Below are positions 44,101 through 55,572 of a DNA stretch of 64,000 nucleotides, piece after piece. The stretch is from Symbiodinium natans (lineage: Eukaryota; Sar; Dinophyceae; Suessiales; Symbiodiniaceae). The stretch is from contig CAJNDS010002067.1 in NCBI GenBank assembly GCA_905221605.1, forward strand, positions 144,501 to 208,500. Direction: 5' to 3'. The stretch's first letter is position 1. Every line of letters starts with the position of its first letter. The position numbers and the translations under genes were made by a program. The notes below the pieces were generated by a model. That model did not search any database and was not told the DNA's origin. It saw only the letters and a list, made by a program, of their open reading frames with translations.

Positions 44101-46272
44101 CTGTTTGCTTCACGCGGGCTTATGTGGGCTTATGCGGTCAGCGCCGTTAACATCCCCTGTTATTGACAAGCCTCCGTCAAGCAAACGCACTGCTTTGACA
44201 AGCGCAATTTGAATGCCCCCCCCCCCCCGCTGAGGGAGGCTCTGTATCGAACCCTACACCCTGAACCCTAGGGCATCACGGTGTTGTGGTTGGGTTTGGA
44301 ACTTTGGTGGGGTGGTTGGTCTTCGGGGCTTCTGCGATCTGAGAGCTTAGAGCTTATGGTTCCAAGGGCTCAAGGGCTTAGGTTGAAAGGGTTGAAGGCA
44401 ACAGGGTTTCAGGGCCGCAGGGTTTTTTGGATAGTGCCTGGTTGCATCCTCGTCAAGACTTGGCAAAAACAGCATCGCACATCCCACGACGCCGAAGAAC
44501 GCTGGAATGACAGCAAGCGGCCCACACAGACCAAGCTGCCCAAATCCCAAGACTTCAAGCACATTCAAGCATGAGGCTTTTAGGGGCTACAAGCGCGTTC
44601 GGGTTGAGGGGTAGGCGTTGTTGGGCTTGGGGGCATTGAAGGGCTCTCGGAAACATTTGGGGCGGAAAGAGCTTATTACCCAAGACCCCGTAAGGCCAGA
44701 GACCTCAATAAAACCCGTCATCCAAGCAACCGTTTACAATAATGATAGCAACAGTAGTCTGTGCTGGTGATGGTTACTAATAATGCTCGTAGTATTGGTA
44801 GTAGCACTAATTGTATTTATGGTGATAAGAGCGGCCATGGAAATAACAGGAATAGCGTTGCCAATAGAAATAACTTTCATCAGAAGAGTATTCAATCAGA
44901 GCAATGATAACAGAAACAACATATGTTCATCTGCAGATGGGGATCCTGATTTGGTTTACGGAATCCTCCTTAACTTAACACGGATGGCCCTTAAAACCCA
45001 CTGAAAAATATTCCTGCATATGATCCTGCTAAACCCAATCAGAGAAACTAAAACAATGTCCCAAGGGCCTTCCGAGTAAAGGGTAAGCGCTAGTGGAGTC
45101 TCTGGGGGGCTTGAAGCAACACGCCAGCGGGTCCTGCACGGCCAATGCCATGGGCCCAAGTCCTCCAGTTTGTGACAGTTGGGAGGGGACTAGGGCAGGG
45201 TTCAGGGTGGAGAAACAGCCGTCGTCTGGAGGGCTGTACATGCTTTTTGGAGAGCAAGGTGTCTTGAAATGGGCATAGCGAGAGTGACGGCTGCATAGCT
45301 GGTGCAACTCATGGAAAGCTCCTTTGAAGGCACAGGCGTCAAAACTCCAGCTGGGCGCCCCACCTGTGTACCAGGTCGGCCGCGGAGATGTTGGAGGAGA
45401 CCAGCGGAGCTAGACACGCGCCCAAACAACACGTTGATCTGTGGGTATCCATCAACCAGAACCAACTTAACATGCAGCCGGGGCATGTCGACATGAAGGG
45501 CACCCGCAATGCTGGACACCCCCCCTATCATTCATACATGCAAACTTGGACAGCTACGCGCGAATGGCTGTCGGGCCGTCACACGGTGCGGAGGGCACAC
45601 GCTCGCAAAGCTAGCAGAGTTGAGGACCTGCTCCTCTCGACTTGACATGCTGGGCCTCGAGGACCTTCGTCTCATTTGTCAACACTGCACATCCCCTCGA
45701 AAGATGGCCACATGCACATGAGCCCCTAGCGAGGGTGTTAGGATCCTCTTGTGGACGGCATCATAAGGTTGAACATAATTCTTGACCATCGTTACACACC
45801 GTCTCCTGCACCCCAACTAGGGGCGCACATGCGAGATGCGCGGGCCACGCTTTGGCTTGACCAGGGGGGGCCCGGGACATGTGGGCTCAAATTCCAGGCG
45901 GCCACGTGGTATTTCACGCAGCAACCCAGGAAAGATCCCGACGCTGCTCTTGAGAAGAAGGGAGCCACTGCTACATGCATGGGTGCTCTGCATCCCGTTG
46001 CACGAGGAGGCAGAAGCTAAAGTCTGCAGGAGCACCATCGGTGGGATGAGCTTCAGCCGCCCTTCAAGCGCTTACCCGTTGTCAGAGCCTTGGTAGACAG
46101 GGAGCAGTCATGTGGGGCGGAGGCAAGACACAGCTGACAGCAGCTCGTTCTGGGTTGACAGCCTTCATAACCTACCCCGAACCCCAAACCCAACCTCCCC
46201 CACCCCCCACCCCCTCCCCCTAAACACTAAACCCTAAACCCTAAACCCTAAACCCACAAAAAGAAGCAGCTC
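44101..46272. other. Intergenic stretch poor in telomere-type repeat
   Basis: Between the two coiled-coil genes. 44700-46130 is mixed unique sequence with several overlapping short ORFs on both strands, none recognised; no splice-linked exon could be supported. It may hold the 5' end of the 42.2-44.1 kb gene. Confidence 0.5.
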
Positions 46273-49200
46273 TCAGCTCTCACTGCCCGAGCCGGGCTTC
46301 GCACTGGCCAGCTTCGACTCGCTGCGAGACTCGCGCCTCGGAGATGGGCTCGGCTTGGAAAAAGAAGAAGCAAGGGTTAGGGTTTAGGGTTTAGGGTTTA
46401 GGGTTTAGGGTTTAGGGTTTAGGGTTTAGGGTTTAGGGTTTAGGGTTTAGGGTCTAGGGTCTAGGGTTTAGGGTTTCGGGTTTAGGGTTTAGGGTTTAGG
46501 GTTTAGGGTTTAGGGTTTAGGGTTTAGGGTTTAGGGTTTAGGGTTTAGGGTTTAGGGTTTAGGGTTTAGGGTTTAGGGTTTAGGGTTTAGGGTTTAGGGT
46601 TTAGGGTTTAGGGTCAGGGTGAACAGGGTCTGTTCGTTGACAGGGCTTACAGGGTTTACGGCCGCGGCCTAAAACGGCCTAAACCCCAAGCCCTAAACCC
46701 TAGCCCTTTCCACCAAACCACCGAACCCTGAAAACTCTGACACCCAAGTCGGAGACCTGGGCTCTGATCCGATGGCGGCGCGAAGCTTAGCCACCTGCGC
46801 CTGGCGAGCTCCCGGGCGAAGCTTCCGATTTTTAGGAGCCCGGAGCCTGCTTGATGGGTATTTTTTGGGGGAGATTCCACCATCTACTTGGGAGATACAA
46901 GGGGGAGGAGCCTTTTTGATGTTTTTTTTGGGGGGATACTATTTTTCTACGCATTAAAAAATAGTGTCCAGCTGCAACAGTTTGATGGGTTTGTTGGGGG
47001 AGATTCTGCCCATCTACTTGGGGAGATGTAAAAAAAAGGGGGGGAGCAGCCCTTAGCTTTTGCCACGTTCCTGCAACTCTCAAAAATTCCCCAAGGCCGC
47101 CTCCCGCTCCTCGATGTTCTTCTGAAGGCCTCGGCGGCCAACAGCGGCGTGTCGCTGAGTTCTGGGCCCCTTCTCTTGCAAGAAGCTCCAGGCTGTACCA
47201 TAAATGCAGAGCGAACCAAGAACAGGCCTGGAACATAGATTCAAGCCCCAGGGCATCACTAGGAAGCAGGCCGCCAGCGAGCTGATTTACTGCAAGCTTT
47301 TGATAGGGTTGAGGAGTTTAGGGTTTAGGGTTTAAAGTTTAGGGTTTAGGGTTTAGGGTTTAGGGTTTATAAGGCTGTTGGAGCAACTTTAGGCGAGGCG
47401 CTCTGGACGTGTGCGGCTGCAAACTCCACCTGCGACGCAGGGCATTTGCATGACCATTTGGGAGCTGGTCTCGTGGCGATGGAACCCTGAATCGCTACGC
47501 AATTATCCGTGGAATTGCATGCGGTGGCCTCTTGGCTGTCCTCTTTCAGCATCGCACGATGCCTGGCAGAATGTGGACGAAGTGTGCATGGCACAGTCGT
47601 GTGTCAACGTAGGAAGATGATGGGCTGCCACGATGCGCCGAGCGGCTTTCTCTCGTCTTGCCGAAGGGCACCACGCAAGATGTCCACTTCGCGACCTGCT
47701 GGAGGTCCACGGGGAGAGGTGGGGTGCAACCGACATCAAGCACGCCCCTCTTCGCGCAACGAATGCTCCTCAACCCGAAACCCTAAACCCTAAACCCTGC
47801 ACCCTAAACCCTAGAAAGCCCTACAAAGCCCCTACAAAGCCTAAAGGCAATGGTGGGGCCCTGCTGGGTCGCAGGCGCAGCTGCTCCAGCACAGATTGAC
47901 CACCTTGTGGGCAGCGCGTGAATTGAAGCTGAATGCTCCTAGACCCAGCAGCCCCAACGTCTCCCACCTTGGCATTAGGGTTTAGGGTGTAGGGTCAGGG
48001 TTCAGGGTTTGGGGTTCCGGGTTTAGGGTTTCGGGTTTAGGGTTACTTTAGGGCCCAAAACCCGGCAACCCAACGCCCTTTAGTTTGATGGCCAAACTGA
48101 CGCCCCTGAAGCCCCCCAAACCCAGGAACCCTAACTTCAAACCCTGAAGTAAGGAAACCTTGAAACCCAAGGGTCTCGAAACCTGACAGGTCTCGCACCT
48201 TTCTCCTGTCCGGTGGGGCCTTTCCGATGCAGGAGAGCCGCCTGGCCGAGATGGGCTGGTTTGGAGGCTTTCGGGCTGATAGGCTTGGGTTTAGGCCTTA
48301 TAGACTTTTGGGGTTTTGGACGGTTTTTTTTTTTTTTTTTGGGGGGGGGGGGGGGGGAGTTCTACTCGCCAACCCTAGGCTCTCAAGCCCGAGGGTCTTC
48401 CGCTCTCTCCGAAACCCTTCTTCCTACAGCCTGGCAACTCCTCATGCTCCATTATAGACCTCCCGAAATCCACCCCATAGCAACGCCAAGGAGACCAGGA
48501 CCTTAAACAAAACACTACAAAGAAACGAACCCTGAGATTCCCAGCACTGAACCCCTCCGCCCCTGCACCCAAGTCGGGCCGCCAAAAAAACGCGCCTTGC
48601 TTCGGAGTTCGCTGCCCACCTTCCTCATAGGCGGGACCAGTTCAGGGCTCATAGGGCTCATGGGGTCGTAGGGCTTCGGATGGTTTAGGGCTTAGGATGG
48701 TTCAGTGCCTGCACCCCCCCCCCCAAGTACCTCGGACCCAGCAGGGGTACCTCATTGGGGTTGGGATTTTGGCTCTTGGGTTGGCCTTCTTTTTAGACTC
48801 TCCTAAAGATGATCATGAGTTTATGGGTCCCTTATAAGCCCATGTTTAGGAACATCGGGTGAGTGTACACAAAAGCACACAAGCAACCTGCGACTTGACT
48901 CGCACTTGAGCGAAAGCCCTAGAACCTACACTTCCCGCACACATTAAGCGTAGAAGGGCCTGATCTCTTCTTCGATGGTCTTCCGCTGGTTGGACAGCTT
49001 CAGCCTCCCGTGCAGGGTTGCGGTTTGACAGGGTCGGGGCCTGGGTCCCTTGAGACATAAACCTCCGTTCGCCGCAGGCCTGTCCGCTTGCAGCTTCACG
49101 TTCAACCGCTTCTGCTGCTCCACCTGGACAGAGGCTGAAACCCTAGACCCCAAACCTAAACCCCAGACCCCAAATCCGAAACCCAAGAACCCCAAACCTG

Positions 49201-52200
49201 AGGGCGACAGGGCTTAGAAACCCATCACCCATAAACCCTCTAGACCCCTTCAGTCCTCCCCCCAAGGCTCATGAATCCCCATAAAAAGCCCACAACGAAT
49301 TATGGCGTAGGCCCCAAACAATGACAGACCACGGGGACACGAACATCCCAATGGATCAAACGTCCGCAGGACACCAAGAGCCAAGTCCCCTTGATGAAGG
49401 AATGCACATTTAGTTCGGGTTCCTTCATCTGAGGCACATATTTCGGGGTCCTTCATCTGGTATATGCCTGAATTAAGGCGTCTTGGGCTCTTTGGGACAC
49501 TGAAAGCTAGGGGCGTCAGCGGGGCTTCATCGACCCACCCGCACTCACTCTTCAAGTGCACCCCTTAGTGTGGACCCACTGCTTGGGGGAAGAGATATAC
49601 ACCAAACTCTACCCCTGCAAGAAAGATCCCTGCCTTATGAAACCCCTCAATAAAGAAACCCCTCATTGCAAAATAACTCTTCAGCGAAAGAAGCATATGA
49701 AACGCCTCATTACCCAAAATCTCGTTAAGCCCTAAACCCTAAACCCTAGACCCTAAACGCTAAACCCTAAACCCTAAAACACATAAGAACACTCTAGGAA
49801 CCTCCCCCAAAAAAATGGCAAAAAGTTGCTCCCGGCCTCCGCCTTCGCCTTCTGGAGCTGCTCTTCGATCTCCGGCCGCACAGCGCTTTGGGCGCTCTCG
49901 GCCTTCCGCTGCACCTTTGGACATTGGGCATTGAGGAAGAGCAGGGGGGAGGGGGGCTTTAGGATTAGGGTTTTAGGGTTTCAGGTTTCAGGGTTTTCCG
50001 GTTTGGGGTTTGGGGTTTAGGGTCTTCGCCTCGGCCTCCGGCCGAGAGGCGGTCTTCCCCCTTCCCACCCCTTCTCCAAAATCCCCCCCCCACCCTGCAA
50101 AACCTGCCAGTTTCGCCTGCGGGTTTGCAAACCGACGCTGTGGGAGGCCTGGCCTGTGGGCCAAGCCCGACTGCGAAGCCCAAGGAAAAAAAAAAAAACC
50201 TTGTCGGAGCGATGGGACTTTGTTCTGGGACCTCCTTGGACCTTCTTGGGACACAATTTCCCTCTTGTACGTCCCCTCAGCTCCCTTACCCTGCTGATGC
50301 AAAGCCCGCGGTCGCGTTCCGTGGTCCGTGGCTTGGGCCGGACTGGCTGCCGAGGCGGCGCGCGCAAGCGTTTACAACTAGATTTAGGGTTTAGGGTGTT
50401 TTAGGGTATTGGGAGTATCTGGGGTATTTGGGGTCATTTGGGGTTTAGGATGTTTAGGGTATGAAGGGTTCGGAGAGCTTTGGGCTGATACGCAGGTTTA
50501 GGGGGTTCAGGAGTCTGATTGCAAAAGCAATGCTGGGCCCTCTCAGAAGCCGAAACGCTACCCATCTGCCTCGGCTGCGTGTTCGAGCCCTTCGCTGGTT
50601 CGCTGCAGTTGCTGCAACTCCTCTCAGAGGGCTCAGCGTGGCGACTGGAATCCGACAGCTTCTTAGACGCAAGCCTATGCCTACACCCCCCCCCCCAGCT
50701 GTACTTAGGGCCCCTCAACAGCAAGGCCCGAGCTCGACATGTTGGAAAGTCACGGGCTGTTGTGATGCGACTGCTTCGGTTCTTTTAATGGTCTGGGCTT
50801 AGGTTTCGGCAGAATACATGTTCGTGTGGATGGAGCTTCTCGTTTGAGGGTTTTGGGGCTTGCAGGGTCTACTGCATGGGTGCTTTAAGGAAGCCCAACA
50901 CATTAACAAACTATTTCTCATGGTCCCTGAATATCCTGAAAATACCTACTCTCATTGAAGAGGCCTCGACCTATATGGGTAGTTCACGAAATTGGGGTCC
51001 CTTTTTGGGTCCATATAATACGGTACAGGGTTATTAGGACCCCCCAAAAGGGACCCTGATTTGGGGACCCTAAACCCTAAACCCTAAACCCTCCTTTCAA
51101 GCGCACAGACGCTCCTTCCGTCGCTCTGCGAGGAGGTTGTACAGCCTCGGGCCAAGACACGCTACTCGCCGTCACCGCTCACCCTGGCAAGTCGCCCTTC
51201 TGATGATTCTAAGTAGGCTTATGATCAATAGTGCTATACTATGCTAATGCTATACTATGCTTATGATGAATAGTGCTATACTATGCTTATGATGAATAGT
51301 GCTATACCATTTCCTGATAAGTCGATATACCGACTTCAGCATAATTTTGCTTACTACATGATTACTATGATCGCTTTGTGTGATTAAATTACATTCTCTA
51401 CTCCGGTATTCGACTTCCGGCGAAGCTTCAGAGCCACCCCCCCCACTCTTAGGAGCCCTCGAGCCCGGCATCCCAAAAGAGGCCACAAAAACTAGGCGGC
51501 CGAAGCCCCCAAAGCCTGAACACCCGCCCCATAAGAAGAATCCCTAAGCCCCAAGTCTTAACACAACAGTCTTATCAAACACACACACACACACATACAC
51601 ACACCAAAAAAGAAAAAATACGTTGACATGCGTACACATATATGTATACATATGCACATAGACAAATAGCATTCTTAAAAGACACAAATGGGCTCCCGGA
51701 CCCTCCATCCTGATCCCGTTTTTGTTGTCTGGGCCCCGCCACTCCATGGGGTCCTTGTCCCGGGCGTCCCAGGGATTCGACATCTGGCCTTGGGCGCTCT
51801 GGGGCTCTTGGGGTGGGGGGGGCGGGGTCCTTTAGGGCCTGGGTTCTTCAAGGGTTCGGGGCCGGGGTTCTAGGGGCTCTTCGGCGTCGGAAGGGCGCGC
51901 GCAGCTCGAGAAATGTCGAGCTCCCGGGTTTGAGGTTGTTGGTGGAGGGTTTTGCGGGGGGGATATGTTGGGCGTCCCTAAAACATCCCAAGGCCCACCT
52001 AGAAAAGGGGGACCACAAGTTAGAGCCTGCCTGAAGTTAAGGAAGTGGCCATGTGGGTCTTTTTTTTTGCAGGGGCGTAAGGTTTAGGGTTGAGAAGCCT
52101 CGGGTTTGGTGGTTTTAGCGTTCAGGGCATCGGGTTGAGGGAGTAGGGGGTATGGTGGTGCTTGGTTCGGTCCCACATCTTCTGTAGGCAGAACGCAGGG

Positions 52201-54129
52201 CCCCCATGATAGAACTGCAGGCTTCCTAATTCCCCAAACCCTCCAACCCTAAACCTTAAAGCCTAAACCCTACACCCTAGACCCCACAACCCTAAACCCT
52301 AAACAACCGTAAACCTTAAACCTGAAACCATAACTTGTGCTTCCCAGTTGCTGTGCCGATCCCTGTTTTCCAGCTCCTGTCGTGCTGTGGGCATTTGAGA
52401 TGAGATGCTCAACAAGTGATATATACATACATACACAGCGTGTATATACATAATGTGCTAGAGTTCAGGGTTCATGGGGCCAGCGTCACCCTGAAACCTG
52501 AACCCGAGTTTAGACGCCGTCAGCCTAGAACACCGCAAGGCCCACATCTGCGGGGTTTGGGCTTTGGGTTCATAGGGTTTGTAGGGTTTATAGGTTTTAA
52601 AGGGTTTATAGGGTTTATAGGGTTTATAGGGTTTATAGGGTTTATAGGGTTTATAGGGTTTATAGGGTTTATAGGGTTTATAGGGTTTATAGGGTTTAGG
52701 GTTTAGGGATGCACTTGGGCACCATTGCAAGGCCTGCCGCATGCGCTTGATTTCACGCCGGTACCACTCTGCCTGATCTCAGACGGAGACTGGGGCATGG
52801 AGAGTGGCTACTTTTTTGAGTCCTGACCTGAGCTGCCGCACACCTCATGTTGGCAAACATAGGTCAGTGAGTTTCTAAAGGCTACGGCGCCACCACGTGC
52901 AAGACCAAGTGTTACGTTTGCAACACACTCCCCAGCCGACGCTCGTGTCACCCCCCCCCCCCTATTTAGTGCTCACAAGCCATGCGTTGCCAGTACTGAG
53001 CCTTGCCAGGCTCTGCACCGGCACTGTGAGTCCAGTTCAGGGGTGACTCAAGGCTGCAAACTCCTGACTTCTGGATGGCCCCAGACAGTTCAAAGCCCCC
53101 TGCAGATCCGAGACATGTTGCTTGGGAGCTTAGGGTTCTAAACCCAAGCCACAAATCCTGCACAGGACTCAACCCCAAACCCTATAAACCCCTAAACCCC
53201 CAAACCCTAAACCGCGCAAAAAAGCTCCCACAGAAAAAAAAAAAAACACGGGTTCCACCCTAAACCCTCTGAACCCTCTAAACCCCCCTAAACCCTCTGA
53301 ACCCTCTAAACGCTCTGTACCCTCTAAACCCTCTAAACCCTCACTGCCTTCTCCAGAGCCTCCTCCATCTCCCGCTCACGCTCCGCTCGCCGAGGGTGGG
53401 GAGGCCTAACACTTTGGAGGGTTTAGAGGGTTTAGGGGGGTTAGGGTTTAGGGTTGGGAGGTTTAAGGTGCAAAGTTTGGGGTTTAGAGGGCTTAGGGTT
53501 TAGAGGGTTTGGGGTTTAGAGGGTTTAGGGTTTAGGGGGTTGAGGTTTGACCCTCCTCCGGGGCTCGCGCCGCGGTGCAAGGGGCTTGTTCGCAGCATCG
53601 CCGTGTAGCAGAAGCCGGGCCTCGGCGTTGGGTGTGGGTTTGATTCTGGGTTTAGGGCTTAGGGTTTAGGGTTTAGGGTTTAGGGTTTGATTCTGGGTTT
53701 AGGGCTTAGGGTTGAGGGTATTCCCGGTTTAGGGTTTAGGGTGTTTCTGGTACGAACTTGAAGTGACGAAAGCAAGAGCCCATCATGCAGACCCTTTCAT
53801 TTAGGGTCTTAGATTTCGGAGGCAGGGTGGTGATGCATCCCCAACCCCACAAAACCCGGAAAAAAAAAAAAAAAAAAAAAACTCATGAGGTCCGCACGCG
53901 CTGCACCAGTTGCTCGATCTCTGAGCGGAGGCGTGCCGCCTCTGCCTAGGAATCAGCGAGAATCATCATCTTTCCCGTCTACAGCCCACATCATGCCCAC
54001 GACATCCCTTCTATACCACATGCAAACCCCAAAGCCCTCATAACACTTAAACCCTCAACCCTGGCTCGCCCTCGGATGAACCTGCGACCAGCCCACCTGG
54101 TGCCTCTCAGCCGCATCGAGGCTCGCCAT
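46273..54129 (-). CDS. Coiled-coil protein gene with 19 small exons
   Basis: ATG at 54129 in a good context (GCCATGGCG). Exons: 54097-54129, 53898-53945, 53552-53620, 53348-53380, 52734-52772, 52335-52376, 52162-52181, 51111-51145, 50570-50622, 49837-49914, 49080-49123, 48960-49004, 48596-48611, 48220-48241, 47904-47938, 47860-47883, 47101-47121, 46757-46800, 46273-46336. They join in phase to 254 aa. The product is almost all charged helix, e.g. AEAARLRSEIEQLVQR, AEWYRREIKRMRQ, QELQQLQRTSEGLEHAAE, VEQQKRLNVKLQADRLKLS, and ends in an Arg/Ser-rich tail (RRESRSESKLASAKPGSGSES). No family recognised; a structural or cytoskeletal coiled coil is a guess. Eleven of 18 donors are GC, seven GT. Exons cover about 10% of the locus; the intron at 46337-46756 holds over 200 bp of TTTAGGG array. 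Exons 3 and 15-17 are the least certain. Confidence 0.75.
46374..46613 (+). repeat. Interstitial (TTTAGGG)n array, longest in the window
   Basis: About 34 units with few variants, inside the last intron of the 19-exon coiled-coil gene. Not a chromosome end, since genes continue on both sides. Confidence 0.95.
49370..49500. mobile_element. MITE, CCCAAAGAGCCC family, copy 2
   Basis: Right end inverted reads GTGTCCCAAAGAGCCCAA then CGCCTTAATTCAGG, matching 40729-40844; a CCTTCATCTG unit is duplicated inside. Confidence 0.55.
51218..51308. repeat. 26-bp tandem repeat, ~3 copies
   Basis: Unit TTATGATGAATAGTGCTATA followed by CTATGC, within an AT-rich intron stretch. Confidence 0.8.
52565..52708 (+). 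repeat. 9-bp (GGGTTTATA)n array
   Basis: About 12 units of GGGTTTATA running into TTTAGGG. The Gly-Phe-Ile ORF over it is a by-product. Confidence 0.95.
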
Positions 54130-55572
54130 GGCAGCAGACCTCAGCGATGAGAACCCCGCCCCCCCCTACAAACGTTCAGGAGTTCAGTTTACTGAGACTA
54201 TCTCGAATATCATACGTTTTTGGTGCCCTAAACCTACCCTAAACCGCCTAAGCTCAGCTTTTCTTGGGATATCCTAGATACGCGGTTCCCAGTAGAACTG
54301 CCATATCAGCATTCCTGAAGGCCGCGAAGCCTAGGTCTTCTGGGGACAATGTCCCCACCTCAAAGATCCCCGCCTCACAGCATGGCACTGGCCATCAGCC
54401 GCAAGCCAAAAGACACATGACCGTGGCGCCTAGGGCCTACTAGGCTACCGAAGGGGCTTTCTGGTTGACTTTGTTTGGGGGGAGGGATATTCGGAGTCCA
54501 CGTTCGCGGGCTTGGCTCACACATTCCGGTTCTTGCTCATGGCCACCGGGCTACCTTCCTAGCATGTCTAGATCCGGCATCTGCCTCTGCCAAAGTCTTG
54601 CGTGACTGCTCCCAATCCATTCACTCCAGCTCGGGCCAAGCCAACACCGGCAGCGCCCAGCTTTAAGAGAGAAACCTCGGCATTCTAACCAACCAAAAGA
54701 CCACCAAAAGTATGAAGCTCCAAGTTCAACCATAAGAGCGAAGCCCACTCCTTGAGGCTATGAAGCTCATAAACCCAGTCCCACACCCGAAGATCCCAGA
54801 TGCCCAACGCTATCCAAGCCACAAGGGCCCGGAGTAGCTCTCCGATTCAAGCCAGAACTTACGGGAAAGCTACCCACGGCTGTAGAAGAGAGGTACCCCG
54901 ACAAGGACCTACAATTCAGCCCAACCCGCTGAATACCCCCCAACTGCCCCCTAAACCCTAAACTGGCCCTAAACCCTAAGCCCGAAACCCTAAACCCTAA
55001 ACCCCCCACCCCCCCACCCCCCCCCCCCTCAACAAAAAAAAAATGCATCTTTCACTTCACGGGCAGGGGTGGCCAAGCGCTTTGGTGGGCGCTGCGGGCG
55101 ACGTCAGGCTCAGCCTTTTCGCTTGGCCTCCACGAAACCAGGGACTCATCTGAACAGGGATACGGTTTTGGACTTAGGGTACGTGGAGGTTTTGGGTTTA
55201 GGGTTTAAAGTTTAGGGTTTGGGGATACAGGGGCAACGGGTTTCGGGTCGGGGGTCACAAGGCAGGGGTTTAGTGAACCCTAAACCGATACCTTCATTTC
55301 CTCAAAACTCCAGGCCGACGGGCACGCAGAGGAGGCGCCTGCTCATTTTCCTGCATCATGGCATCCTGGCAGGGCGGGGGATAGGGGTCTGAATGGATTA
55401 GGGTTTAGGGTTCAGGGTTCAGGGTCTGTAGGGTCTGGGGCGCAGGTGGAGGATGTTGGGTTTAGGGTTCTTGTTTAGGGTCGCAAATGGTATTTGCCTA
55501 AGACTGAGGTTTAGGGGCGTTCTGGGCTTGCAAAGCTTAGGGTTGAGGAGGGCTCAACAAATCCGAAACTGC
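54130..55572. other. Intergenic region between AP1S and the 19-exon gene
   Basis: 54160-54950 is unique sequence almost free of TTTAGGG, as expected for a spacer; 54955-55560 returns to CCCTAAA/TTTAGGG repeats. No exon supported and no TATA-like element stands out. Confidence 0.5.

Noticed and set aside
46374-46613. A chromosome end (true telomere)
   Set aside because: The array is flanked by exons of one gene on both sides, occurs in both orientations elsewhere and is too short and internal.
52416-52742. Gly-Phe-Ile and Tyr-Lys-Pro repeat proteins on opposite strands
   Set aside because: They are translations of the GGGTTTATA array, open in several frames because the unit is 9 bp.
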